DNA from: Rikenellaceae bacterium
Lineage (GTDB): Bacteria; Bacteroidota; Bacteroidia; Bacteroidales; Rikenellaceae
NCBI GenBank assembly: GCA_015059905.1
Contig: SUZN01000001.1
Span: 62,001-126,000 of the forward strand
Length of the DNA stretch: 64,000 nucleotides
Direction of reading: 5' to 3'
A model generated the notes under the pieces. It had not been told where the DNA came from. It worked only from the letters and a program-made list of their open reading frames with translations, and searched no databases. Positions 39,596-47,822 of the stretch are shown here, piece by piece (within the stretch, counting starts at the first letter, position 1; each line of letters starts with the position of its first letter). The position numbers and the translations under genes are program-made.

Positions 39596-41704
39596 TTATA
39601 GATTTTGCAATGTGTATTCAATCATCTTTATGCGGATGTTGTATGCGTAGTGAGGATACATCGAGTGGTTTTGGTCGGGATATATCATCATATCATATTG
39701 CTTGCCTGCGCGATTTAGGGCGTGGCACATCTCCATCGTGTTTTGTACGTGTACGTTGTCATCCGCCGTGCCGTGCATAATCAGGAGCTTCGTGCGGTCG
39801 CTCAAGCGGTTGGCGAAGTTGATAGGCGAGTTGTCATCATATCCCTTTGGATTATCCTGTGGCAGGTCATTGTAAATCTCGGTGTAGATTGTGTCGTAGT
39901 AACGCCAAGAGGTCACGGGCGCAACAGCGATTGACATCTTGAAAAGACCATCACCCTTCAAGGCGCAGCCCAGCGCCATAAAGCCTCCATACGACCAGCC
40001 GTAGATACCGATGCGGTCGCCATCAACCCACTCCTGCGCGGCAAGATGACGTGCAAACGAAATCTGGTCCTCTACCTCCAGCGCGCCGAGATTACCGTAG
40101 GTCTGCTTCTTGAACTTCTCGCCCATAAAGCCTGTGCCTCGACCATCCACACACGCCACGATGTAGCCATTGCCGACCATCACATTCTCCCAGCCCATAC
40201 CGAAGCTGTCGCTTACCGACTGTGAGCCAGGACCAGAGTACTGCGTGAGCAGCACGGGATACTTCTTCGCTGGGTCAAAGTCCTCGGGCTTGATGATGTA
40301 GGCGTTGAGGATGTCGCCACGCTCTGTCGTGAATGTGAAGAACTCCTTTTTGGGGAGGCTCTTTAGCTTCTCGTTAAGCTCGGTGTTCTCTACAAGCGTG
40401 CGGATAAGCTCGCCCTTGCCGTTGCGAAGCTCCACCAGACGACCCTGCGAAGCAGATGAGAAGGTTGAGATATAATACTTCATACCCTTGCTTGGCGAGA
40501 TTGAGTATGTGCCGTCAAGCTCTGTCAGACGCTGCTTCTTCTTGCCCTTGTAGTCGATAGAGTAGAGGTTGCGGCGTATTGGGGAGGTCTCGGTTGAGAT
40601 GTAGTATATGTTCTTATCGGTAGTCTCTACGACACTCGTTACCTGCCATTCGCCCGATGTTAGTGGGCGTATAAGACCCTTCTCGATAGAGTAGAGGTAG
40701 ATATGGTTCCATCCTGTGGCAGTCTCGTTTTGTGCGATGAAGCGGTCCTCGTCGATGAAACGGATGATGTCGAGCGAAGGACGCTCAACGTATGTTGGCG
40801 ACTTCTCATCGTAGATAACCTTCTGCGTGCCATCCTTGCGGCAGAGTACCACTTCCAGATGATTCTGCTTGCGGTTTATGCGGAAAAAGTAGAGCTCGCC
40901 TGCAGGTGTCCACTCGATAAATGGCACATATTGGTCGCTCTCTGCGCCTACATCCACCTTGCTCTTTTCGCCCGTTGCGATGTCGTAGAGCCACAGCTCC
41001 ACCTTTGAGTTGGCATCGCCCGCCTTGGGGTACTTGAATGTGTAGGGCTTATTATATAATGTGCCGTCGAAGCGCATCATCTCAAACATAGGCACCTCGC
41101 TCTCGTCAAAGCGCAGGTAAGCAATCTGCTTTGAGTCGGGTGAGAAGGCGTAAGCCTTTGTGAAACCATACTCCTCCTCATATACCCAGTCGGCAGTGCC
41201 GTTGATAATCTTATTCCACTCGCCATCGGTTGTGATAGCCTTGGCTGGCTTGCCCAACTCACCGACGTAGAGATTGTTCTCCTGTGCATAGGCAATCCAC
41301 TTTGCATCTGGCGAAAGGGTGAGGTCACGCACATTCTTTAACTCGGCAACGCTCGCCTTGTCCGCGAGGCGCACGATAGAGTAGTCGGCATAAGCCGAGT
41401 GGCGATATACAGAGCGGTAGTTGTTGCCCAGGATAATCATATCCTCATCGGGTGAGAAGGCGTAAGATGCGAAACGACCCTTGTAGAGTGTGTCGCACTG
41501 CTGCTCGTCAGCATAGCTGTGGCGGATGACAGCACCTGCCTTGCTTACGGTGTAGTGCTCGCCGTCGTTCATCGACTGAAGCCCATATACACCGCGATTG
41601 AGGCGTGTAATCTGCGAAAGTTCGTCGTAGCTCTTCTGTGCAAAGAGTGGGCTGCTTGAAAAGAGTATCGCGGCAGCCACTATAAGTTTGGTTGTAAGTT
41701 TCAT
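39596..41704 (-). CDS. Dipeptidyl peptidase IV (S9B)
   Basis: This 702-residue secreted peptidase removes Xaa-Pro dipeptides from peptide N termini. It has a signal peptide (about residues 1-22), a beta-propeller and an alpha/beta hydrolase domain. The DWVYEEEYG motif (about 172-180) supplies the Glu pair that binds the free amino group, as in true DPP IV. The triad is the Ser of GWSYGGFM, the Asp of GTADDNVH and the His of DQNHSMYP. It is the last gene in an operon with a LysM glucosaminidase and a conserved unknown. Periplasmic location is expected. Confidence 0.93.
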   Translation of the reverse strand: MKLTTKLIVAAAILFSSSPLFAQKSYDELSQITRLNRGVYGLQSMNDGEHYTVSKAGAVIRHSYADEQQCDTLYKGRFASYAFSPDEDMIILGNNYRSVYRHSAYADYSIVRLADKASVAELKNVRDLTLSPDAKWIAYAQENNLYVGELGKPAKAITTDGEWNKIINGTADWVYEEEYGFTKAYAFSPDSKQIAYLRFDESEVPMFEMMRFDGTLYNKPYTFKYPKAGDANSKVELWLYDIATGEKSKVDVGAESDQYVPFIEWTPAGELYFFRINRKQNHLEVVLCRKDGTQKVIYDEKSPTYVERPSLDIIRFIDEDRFIAQNETATGWNHIYLYSIEKGLIRPLTSGEWQVTSVVETTDKNIYYISTETSPIRRNLYSIDYKGKKKQRLTELDGTYSISPSKGMKYYISTFSSASQGRLVELRNGKGELIRTLVENTELNEKLKSLPKKEFFTFTTERGDILNAYIIKPEDFDPAKKYPVLLTQYSGPGSQSVSDSFGMGWENVMVGNGYIVACVDGRGTGFMGEKFKKQTYGNLGALEVEDQISFARHLAAQEWVDGDRIGIYGWSYGGFMALGCALKGDGLFKMSIAVAPVTSWRYYDTIYTEIYNDLPQDNPKGYDDNSPINFANRLSDRTKLLIMHGTADDNVHVQNTMEMCHALNRAGKQYDMMIYPDQNHSMYPHYAYNIRIKMIEYTLQNL

Positions 41705-41715
41705 CTATACGTTAA

Positions 41716-42402
41716 TTAAATATCATCCAAATTATACTCATAGCCAAGACGCTTGCCCGTAGTAAATTTCGAGTTGTCCATCTTGGTGTTGAACTGGTCA
41801 ACTGTCACACGCTTGTTAATCTCGTAGGATGGCATCAGCGGGTCGAAGTTGATGGCGTAGTTAATAGCCGTCTCCATAATCTCGATAAGTGCCTCGCGTG
41901 TGATTTTCTCATTGCCAAACTCTGCTGGGCGGAGCGTTGTCTGACGCTTGCCCTCGACGAAGTAACACTTCTCGCGGTTGATGAATATGCGACCAATCAG
42001 GTAACCCTCGTCGGCACTACGGTTGAACTTGAAGGAGTCGGAGAGGAAGTTATAGATATCAATCACTCCGCAGTAAGAGTTGTCGCGCTCCTCCTTGACA
42101 TACTCGTTTTGCCATATCTCGTGCTGTGAGTCAAACTCGAAGATATCGGTATGCATACGGAAAATCAAAAGGTCGCTGGCAATCTGCAACTGCGCCTCAA
42201 ACTTACCTCGGTCGCGGTACTCGATACGCACACGCTTGTCGAGCTTGCCGTCAAGGTCATCGTCCAGTTCTGATGCAATCTCAAACAGGACATCCTTCAG
42301 CTCGTTCAGCGTTGTGAACGTATTGTCGAAGATGTGCTGCTTGAGGGTCGATTTGTTAATAATCGTTGCGAGGATTTTCTCGCGTAAAGGGCTTTTATCC
42401 AT
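41716..42402 (-). CDS. Conserved Bacteroidales protein of unknown function
   Basis: This 228-residue soluble protein opens LREKILATIINKSTLKQHIFDNTFTTLNELKDVLFEIASELDDDLDG and continues as an alpha/beta fold with RIEYRDRGKFEAQLQIASDLLIFRMHTDIFEF and GYLIGRIFINREKCYFVEGKRQ. I recognise no domain. It has no signal peptide or membrane helix and lies between a cell-wall hydrolase and DPP IV with gaps of 10 and 11 bp, so cotranscription is near certain although a functional link is not clear. Confidence 0.75.
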   Translation of the reverse strand: MDKSPLREKILATIINKSTLKQHIFDNTFTTLNELKDVLFEIASELDDDLDGKLDKRVRIEYRDRGKFEAQLQIASDLLIFRMHTDIFEFDSQHEIWQNEYVKEERDNSYCGVIDIYNFLSDSFKFNRSADEGYLIGRIFINREKCYFVEGKRQTTLRPAEFGNEKITREALIEIMETAINYAINFDPLMPSYEINKRVTVDQFNTKMDNSKFTTGKRLGYEYNLDDI

Positions 42403-42412
42403 TGTTTTAGGT

Positions 42413-43423
42413 TTATTTTAGTCTAATTTGTTCGCCGTCGTGTAACTCGGCATAAGGCTTCCTTCGATTCATCTTCGCAAGGCGCTTGAGGCGTATGCCA
42501 TAGAGCTGCGAGAGCGATGTGAGCGTTTCGCCCTTGCCTGCGGTGTGATGGCTCTGCTCACCCCACCACTTCGTCTGTTTGCGCTCGACATAAATCATCT
42601 CGCCCGCGATAGGGTCGGCAGTGCTTGTTGGGATTATCTCATTGTATTTGCGAAGCATCTTTGCCGTAATGTCAAAGGCAGTAGCTATATCCTTAAAGCT
42701 GTCACCATTGCGGGCAATGAGAAATGTTGTGCGGTTGTTGGTATATACGCTGTACCCACGATATGTGCGCTCCGACACGCGGAAGGCGTTGGGGTCAATC
42801 TTCGCCTGATGTGTGGTGGTAGTAGAGATACTGCTATGTGCGGTAAAGTCCTCGTCAATACCCTGCTCGCCGCGCTTGCGTGAGGCATAGAGCGCCGAGC
42901 CATTCTCCTGGTCGAAGAGGTAGAGGTCGTTATCCTCGATGAGTTTGATTAGTCGCAACGCATAGTCGGGTGCTGTGGCATAACCTGCCGCCTTCAGTCC
43001 GTGTGCCCAGTTTTTATAGTCGGTTGCGTCGTAGGCAAAGCACTTGTCGTAGCGTGGTGACTTGTCCAGAAACTCTGCGTGGTCCTCATAAGAGTCCTCC
43101 ACCGAGTCGTACTTGCGGAAGCACTCATCGGGGGCGTCATCGGTATGATATACCCTGTCGCCTTTCCAATCCTTCTTGCACTTAATACCGAAGTGGTTGT
43201 TTGACTTGCGTGCCAGCGAGCTGTTGCCGCTGTCGGATTCGAGTATGCCCTGCGCCAATGTGATGCTGGCAGGGATGCCATAACGCTCCATATGGTCGAT
43301 GGCGATACTCTTGTAACGAGCGATATACTCCTCTTTGGTCTGTCGTGTCTGCGCTTGCGAGCCGATAATACCCGCGAAAAGCGAGAAAACAACGACTAAT
43401 ATTGTGTATTTCGAAATTTTCAT
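42413..43423 (-). CDS. Glucosaminidase with LysM domains (peptidoglycan hydrolase)
   Basis: This protein of about 336 residues has a signal peptide (MKISKYTILVVVFSLFAGIIGSQAQ), an N-acetylglucosaminidase (GH73-like) domain with AITL-type helix ASITLAQGILESDSGNS (catalytic Glu) and NNHFGIKCKKDW, and two LysM motifs: ARNGDSFKDIATAFDITAKML and GKGETLTSLSQLYGIRLKRL. It cleaves glycan strands of peptidoglycan in the periplasm. The ATG at 43423 lies 24 nt after a good -7 box; the frame runs 18 codons further but would include the promoter. First gene of a three-gene operon. Confidence 0.92.
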   Translation of the reverse strand: MKISKYTILVVVFSLFAGIIGSQAQTRQTKEEYIARYKSIAIDHMERYGIPASITLAQGILESDSGNSSLARKSNNHFGIKCKKDWKGDRVYHTDDAPDECFRKYDSVEDSYEDHAEFLDKSPRYDKCFAYDATDYKNWAHGLKAAGYATAPDYALRLIKLIEDNDLYLFDQENGSALYASRKRGEQGIDEDFTAHSSISTTTTHQAKIDPNAFRVSERTYRGYSVYTNNRTTFLIARNGDSFKDIATAFDITAKMLRKYNEIIPTSTADPIAGEMIYVERKQTKWWGEQSHHTAGKGETLTSLSQLYGIRLKRLAKMNRRKPYAELHDGEQIRLK

Positions 43424-43446
43424 TATCTTTGTAATTACCTCAAAGG

Positions 43447-43476
43447 CAAAGATAAAAGAATTTATATAAATAACCA
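43447..43476 (-). promoter_or_regulatory. Promoter of the glucosaminidase operon
   Basis: On the minus strand TATCTTTG (complement of 43447-43454) follows a TTG (complement of 43474-43476) by 19 nt. Confidence 0.65.
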
Positions 43477-43555
43477 ATAAAATTGCAAGAGAAGAGCGTT
43501 CGAAAAGTGATTTATTGCAGCAAAAGCTCTTTTCTTCGCCACAAGTAGTGTTGTT

Positions 43556-44272
43556 ATGAAGTCACTCTACATCGTTACCCCTGTTAAGGACTCTATCCAC
43601 TCGACCATAGAGACCGTGAAGGCTATTTTAGGCTCTGACATCAAGGTACCCTATACCTACACCATCTATAACGACTTCTCGACAGAGGAGAACACCGCCC
43701 TGCTGGAGAAGTACTCCAAGGAGATGGGCTTTAACCTTGTCAATATTTCTGACCTTACCGACCACCCGTCGCCCAACTATCTATTGGTGTTGCAGCGCTG
43801 CCGTAAGATTGCCATCGAGCAGGATGCGGGCTTTGTGCTTGTCGAGAGCGATGTAGTGGTGGCAAAGGATACGTTGCAGGGGTTGTATGACGGTGCGCTG
43901 GAACGTAAGGATTGCGCCATAGCGGCATCTGTTACCGTGAATGACGAGGGCGAGATTAACTACCCCTACGAGTACGCGCGCGGTCACGAAGGTGAGTGCT
44001 ATGCCGTGAAGAAACATTGCAGTTTCTGTTGCTCATTGCTTACACCCGAGTTCCTTAGAAAGATGAACTTTGACGAGCTGGACCCCACAAAGCATTGGTA
44101 TGATGTCCAGATTTCGCACGAGGCGCTCAACCTTGGGTTCAAGAATTATCTTTTTGCCAATTTGCCCGCCATTCATCGCCCCCACCAGAGTCGTCCTTGG
44201 AAGCAACTCAAGTATAAAAATCCATTGAAATATTATTGGATAAAGTTTACGAAAGGATTTGATAAGATATAG
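43556..44272 (+). CDS. Family 2 glycosyltransferase-like protein
   Basis: This 238-residue protein has a GT-A fold: LYIVTPVKDSIHSTIETVKAIL at the start, TIYNDFSTEENTALLEKY, then FVLVESDVVVAKDTL, in which ESD takes the place of a DxD metal motif. It lacks membrane helices. It ends with a basic tail (KNPLKYYWIKFTKGFDKI) that may bind membranes. It lies 6 bp before a second GT2 gene, so both probably build the same surface glycan. Donor and acceptor are unknown. Confidence 0.82.
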   Translation: MKSLYIVTPVKDSIHSTIETVKAILGSDIKVPYTYTIYNDFSTEENTALLEKYSKEMGFNLVNISDLTDHPSPNYLLVLQRCRKIAIEQDAGFVLVESDVVVAKDTLQGLYDGALERKDCAIAASVTVNDEGEINYPYEYARGHEGECYAVKKHCSFCCSLLTPEFLRKMNFDELDPTKHWYDVQISHEALNLGFKNYLFANLPAIHRPHQSRPWKQLKYKNPLKYYWIKFTKGFDKI

Positions 44273-44278
44273 TAGCCA

Positions 44279-45340
44279 ATGACCAAAAGAGAACTGCCAA
44301 TGGTGTCGGTGATTGTCCCCTCGTACAATATGGAGGAGTATATTGCCGAGACGCTCGACTCTGTTTTAGCCTCGCGATATGATAATTTCGAGGTCATTGT
44401 TGTGGATGACGGCTCGAAGGATTCTTCGCTCGCCATAGCCAAGCGTTATGCCGAGCGTGACAGCCGTGTGAGAGTGTTTGCTCAACCCAATAGCGGTGTG
44501 AGTGTGGCGCGTAACCTTGCGCTGAAGCATTGTCGGGGCGAGTATGTCCTGCCCGTAGATGCTGACGATAAGATTGAGCCTACGTTCATAGCCGAGGCGG
44601 CAGCTGTGCTTGATGAGGATGCCGAGGTGAAGGCTGTGACTTGCCGTTGTATGTTCTTTGGTAATCGCGAGGGGGAGTGGCAGTTGCCCGAGTATGATGT
44701 GCATAAGCTGGCTACGGATAATCGTTTGTGCGCCTCGTCGATGTATCGCCTGAGGGATGCGTTGCGTGCTGGAGGATATAGCGAGGTGGTTGTGGCGCGT
44801 GAGGATTGGGAGTTCTGGATTTCGATGCTCAAGGATGGTGGCAAGGTGGTTAAGTTGCCGACAGTTGGTTTTCATTACCGCGTGCGTGCCGCGTCGAAAC
44901 GTTTCCGCGACAGAGGACAGAAGGCGCAGACCATAGCGGGGCTGAATCGCCTGCATCCCGAATTTTTTGAGCGTGAATTGGGTGGAAAGTTGCACGACCA
45001 GCGTTCGCAGTCGCGCCTGCGTAACAGGATATATCGTCTGCTGCATCCTCGTGAGGTGTTTGTTGAGAAGGAGTATGCCCACTTGGAGTGGTTTGTGAAG
45101 GCGCTACCACGAATGGTGGAGTATGCCCAAAGTGGTGGGGCGCAGAGCCCTGTTGCGTTAAAAATGGGCGAGCAGGAGGTGCTGGTGGAGACCTTTAAGG
45201 ATTGCCGCGAGTCGCTCACAAACTCCTCGGCAAAGCAGCAGTTTATGGCTCCAAAGGGTGATTTGCAGCCGATAGCATATTATGCCGAGCGGAGCGGTTT
45301 GTGTAGCACCGACAGCTACTGTATATATATAAAAAAGTAG
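44279..45340 (+). CDS. Glycosyltransferase family 2 (GT2)
   Basis: This 353-residue enzyme has a standard GT-A domain: VSVIVPSYNMEEYIAETLDSVL, VIVVDDGSKDSS, QPNSGVSVARNLAL, and VLPVDADDKIEP with the DxD metal site (about residues 95-100). VAREDWEFWISMLKDGG is the ED motif with the likely catalytic base. The C-terminal 140 residues are helical and basic, without membrane spans. It forms a two-gene unit with the preceding glycosyltransferase and ends at a bidirectional terminator. Confidence 0.92.
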   Translation: MTKRELPMVSVIVPSYNMEEYIAETLDSVLASRYDNFEVIVVDDGSKDSSLAIAKRYAERDSRVRVFAQPNSGVSVARNLALKHCRGEYVLPVDADDKIEPTFIAEAAAVLDEDAEVKAVTCRCMFFGNREGEWQLPEYDVHKLATDNRLCASSMYRLRDALRAGGYSEVVVAREDWEFWISMLKDGGKVVKLPTVGFHYRVRAASKRFRDRGQKAQTIAGLNRLHPEFFERELGGKLHDQRSQSRLRNRIYRLLHPREVFVEKEYAHLEWFVKALPRMVEYAQSGGAQSPVALKMGEQEVLVETFKDCRESLTNSSAKQQFMAPKGDLQPIAYYAERSGLCSTDSYCIYIKK

Positions 45341-45355
45341 TACTGACCTATAAAA

Positions 45356-45398
45356 AATGAGAGTGCCCTACCTTTGTTGGATGGGCACTCTCTTATTT
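45356..45398. terminator. Bidirectional terminator, GT2 pair and plsX
   Basis: GAGAGTGCCC (45358-45367) pairs perfectly with GGGCACTCTC (45382-45391). A-rich sequence precedes and T-rich sequence follows, so both convergent units can end here. Confidence 0.85.
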
Positions 45399-45411
45399 TA
45401 TGTGTTGGAAA

Positions 45412-46446
45412 TTACTCCTCTGTGGCAGGCTCCAAATCCTTCAATGCCTCGCGCATCTTGTCGCATACCTTGCTCTCGATGTTGCGCTCCATTGTAAGAA
45501 TCATACTGCATATGGCCTTTGCCGACGAGCCGCCGTGACCAATCATCACAGGAGCATTTACTCCAATCACGATAGTGCCACCCACGCTCTCATAATTCAT
45601 TGCGTTCCAGAAGTTCTGGTGCCAATAGAGTTTACCGCAGATAGGCTCCAGCACAGGACGCAGAAGCTTCAGCAACCAAGACTTGAATGGGTTCAAGCGG
45701 TCGTTGATGCGATACAACGCCTCTGCCATCTTCAAGATAACATTACCCACGAAACCATCAGCAACCACAACATCGCAATACTTGCCTGTGAAGATATATG
45801 AAGACTCGCAGTTACCCACGAAGTTAATGTTCTTGTCAGCCTTCAAAAGCTCGAAAGCGGCCTTTGACTGTGCGTTACCCTTTGTGTCCTCCTCGCCGAT
45901 GTTGAGCAGAGCCACACGAGGACGCTCGATCCCCAGCACTGCCTCGGCGTAGATTGAGCCCATCAGACCATACTGCGCCAACACTTCTGGCTTGGCATCT
46001 ACGTTCAAACCTACATCCAGAAGGATACCACGCTTGTTCTTAATGATGGGAATGAAGGTTGAGATTACGGGGCGGATAACACCCTTGATGGTCTTTACGA
46101 CCATCTGTGAACCAACCATCATCGCTCCCGTAGAGCCTGCGCTGGCGAAGCCGTCAATCTTACCCTCCTTCAGGTAGTTGAAGCCGACGGTCATACTCGA
46201 ATCCTTCTTCGCAGCGAATGCTTTGGCAGGGTGGTCGTGCATCTCGATAACCTCGGTCGTGGGCACGATGTCGAAGTTGTCGGCACTACACTTATGCTTC
46301 TTGAGTAGCTCCAATATACGCTCCTTGTCACCAAAAAGTACGATACGGCTATCTTTGCCGACCTTCTTGAGAGCCATCACAGCACCCTCAACAGCTACTT
46401 CAGGGGCGAAATCGCCACCCATAGCGTCGATACCAATCTTTATCAT
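45412..46446 (-). CDS. plsX: Phosphate acyltransferase PlsX
   Basis: This 344-residue enzyme turns acyl-ACP into acyl-phosphate for phospholipid synthesis. IGIDAMGGDFAPEVAVEGAVMAL is the family start, and GFASAGSTGAMMVG and LLNIGEEDTKGNAQSKAAFELL are typical. It is cytosolic and membrane-associated. It is the third gene in the common order DUF177-rpmF-plsX. A terminator-like hairpin separates it from rpmF, which may lower its expression relative to the ribosomal protein. Confidence 0.96.
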   Translation of the reverse strand: MIKIGIDAMGGDFAPEVAVEGAVMALKKVGKDSRIVLFGDKERILELLKKHKCSADNFDIVPTTEVIEMHDHPAKAFAAKKDSSMTVGFNYLKEGKIDGFASAGSTGAMMVGSQMVVKTIKGVIRPVISTFIPIIKNKRGILLDVGLNVDAKPEVLAQYGLMGSIYAEAVLGIERPRVALLNIGEEDTKGNAQSKAAFELLKADKNINFVGNCESSYIFTGKYCDVVVADGFVGNVILKMAEALYRINDRLNPFKSWLLKLLRPVLEPICGKLYWHQNFWNAMNYESVGGTIVIGVNAPVMIGHGGSSAKAICSMILTMERNIESKVCDKMREALKDLEPATEE

Positions 46447-46462
46447 TTTAGAAAAGTTTAGT

Positions 46463-46510
46463 TAGCAAAAAAGCAAAGAGAGTCGCTCTCGCGGGGCGGC
46501 TCTCTTGTAG
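46463..46510 (-). terminator. Terminator-like hairpin between rpmF and plsX
   Basis: On the minus strand AAGAGAGCCGC and a matching AGCGACTCTCTT arm form a stem, followed by TGCTTTTTTGC. Because plsX follows at once, it is more likely an attenuator than a full stop. Confidence 0.55.
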
Positions 46511-46523
46511 CTTAAAAAAATAA

Positions 46524-46706
46524 TTACTCAGCCTTCTTCTCAATAGCCAACTTGCCACGGTAGAAACCGCACTCTGGGCATACGCGGTGATAGAGTACTG
46601 AAGCACCGCAGTTTGAGCAAGCTACTACAGTTGGAACAACTGCCTTGTAATGAGTTCTTCTCTTGTCGCGTCGTGTTGACGAAACTTTGTGTTTTGGATG
46701 TGCCAT
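46524..46706 (-). CDS. rpmF: 50S ribosomal protein L32
   Basis: This 60-residue protein starts AHPKHKVSSTRRDKRRTHYKA and has four Cys in CSNCGASVLYHRVCPECGFY, the zinc-binding form of L32. It lies between DUF177 and plsX as in many bacteria. Length and sequence are ordinary. Confidence 0.97.
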   Translation of the reverse strand: MAHPKHKVSSTRRDKRRTHYKAVVPTVVACSNCGASVLYHRVCPECGFYRGKLAIEKKAE

Positions 46707-46754
46707 ATTGCAATATAAATTTTTAAGTTATTTGTTTGTTCTTATCGTGTTGTT

Positions 46755-47321
46755 CTACTCCTCGTCCTTTTCTATTAGAGCCTTCAATGCTGCCAACTTA
46801 TTGAAGTCACCCTCGTCAATGCTGTGTGGATCTGAAGCTGCGGCGCGAGACTCAATAGCCTCTATCTCTGCCTCACCTGCCACAGTAAAACGTGCCAGCA
46901 TATCGGGGTTGCATTCACCTTCGGGATGAACTCTCTGGTAGGGCAACGAGAGAACAATGCTTTCGTAAATGTATTGTGTCAAATCGACCTCATTCTCTGC
47001 GGGGTTGAGCCACATCACCTCACCGTCATACTCACCCTCCTGTTCTGATAATCTCACAATCAGGTGACCCTCATAGTCGATAGGTATCTGGCAATCCTCC
47101 AGACAGCGGTCACATTCGCATGTTACCTCGCCTGTGATGACAAAATCGAAGTCCAGCTGCTGCTCCGACTTGAACATCGTAGCCTTCACTTGACACTTTC
47201 CGCCTTTGATGTCGCGACTCTCGTAAGCAGCAAACAACGCATCATCGACCTCGAAATCAAAGTCGAACGAGCTGTTTTTCAAGCCCTTATACGCTACGGA
47301 ATATTGTTTGTTTAGCTCCAT
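46755..47321 (-). CDS. DUF177 (YceD-like) protein
   Basis: This protein of about 188 residues has the DUF177 core CECDRCLEDCQIPIDYEGHLIVRL, with three Cys in the CxCxxC pattern. The family is linked to 23S rRNA accumulation and sits upstream of rpmF in most bacteria. The ATG at 47321 is chosen because the promoter's -7 box (47340-47347) places the transcript start at about 47333, after the in-frame ATG at 47342. The C-terminal tail (about 40 residues) is acidic. Confidence 0.9.
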   Translation of the reverse strand: MELNKQYSVAYKGLKNSSFDFDFEVDDALFAAYESRDIKGGKCQVKATMFKSEQQLDFDFVITGEVTCECDRCLEDCQIPIDYEGHLIVRLSEQEGEYDGEVMWLNPAENEVDLTQYIYESIVLSLPYQRVHPEGECNPDMLARFTVAGEAEIEAIESRAAASDPHSIDEGDFNKLAALKALIEKDEE

Positions 47322-47339
47322 TTCGCAACAAAAAGCAGG

Positions 47340-47370
47340 CAAAATTACAAATTATTCATCAATTTTGCAA
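47340..47370 (-). promoter_or_regulatory. Promoter of the DUF177-rpmF-plsX operon
   Basis: On the minus strand TAATTTTG (complement of 47340-47347) follows TTG (complement of 47368-47370) by 20 nt. The leader before DUF177 is only about 12 nt. Confidence 0.65.
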
Positions 47371-47435
47371 ATAATTACTATTTTTGTGCAAACTATTATT
47401 AATTTATTCTTACTCAAAGAGGTAAAAGTGTTGAT

Positions 47436-47822
47436 ATGGGACGAAAATTCACTGTTGTAGCGAGCTGCGATTTTCCCTATTTGTGGCGATATAATCTGTT
47501 GCTATCGTGCGAGATGTGCGATGCTGCGGGCGAACGTATTGACTTCGCCTATGAGGAGCGCCGCACAGGCGAGATTGGTTGCCAAATGAAAAGAAAACCT
47601 GCCGATTGGAAGCCCTCCGACGTGGTGCTTTCTACCATTGAGTGTGACCATATCCGTGCTTTGCTCTATGTCAATCCTCACACAATGCCTGCGGGGCGTG
47701 AGGTGGAGGCGTTACCGCCCTTTGAGGTGCGTGTAAAAGTAACTGACGGCGAGGAGATTTTGTATAATAAAATCCACTATGTCGATCAGCGCGGTGGCGC
47801 ATCAATATCTATCTCTCTCTAA
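47436..47822 (+). CDS. Hypothetical protein, function unknown
   Basis: This 128-residue soluble protein has no signal peptide. It begins MGRKFTVVASCDFPYLWRYNLLLSCEMCDAAGERIDF, and its pattern of short strands (LLLSCEMCDAAG, VVLSTIECDHIRALLYV, FEVRVKVTDGEEILYNKIHYV) suggests a beta-sandwich. I recognise no family. A possible -7 box (TATTTTTG, 47379-47386) lies 50 bp upstream, divergent from DUF177. Its last 14 bp overlap the end of the convergent GH140-like gene. Confidence 0.65.
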   Translation: MGRKFTVVASCDFPYLWRYNLLLSCEMCDAAGERIDFAYEERRTGEIGCQMKRKPADWKPSDVVLSTIECDHIRALLYVNPHTMPAGREVEALPPFEVRVKVTDGEEILYNKIHYVDQRGGASISISL

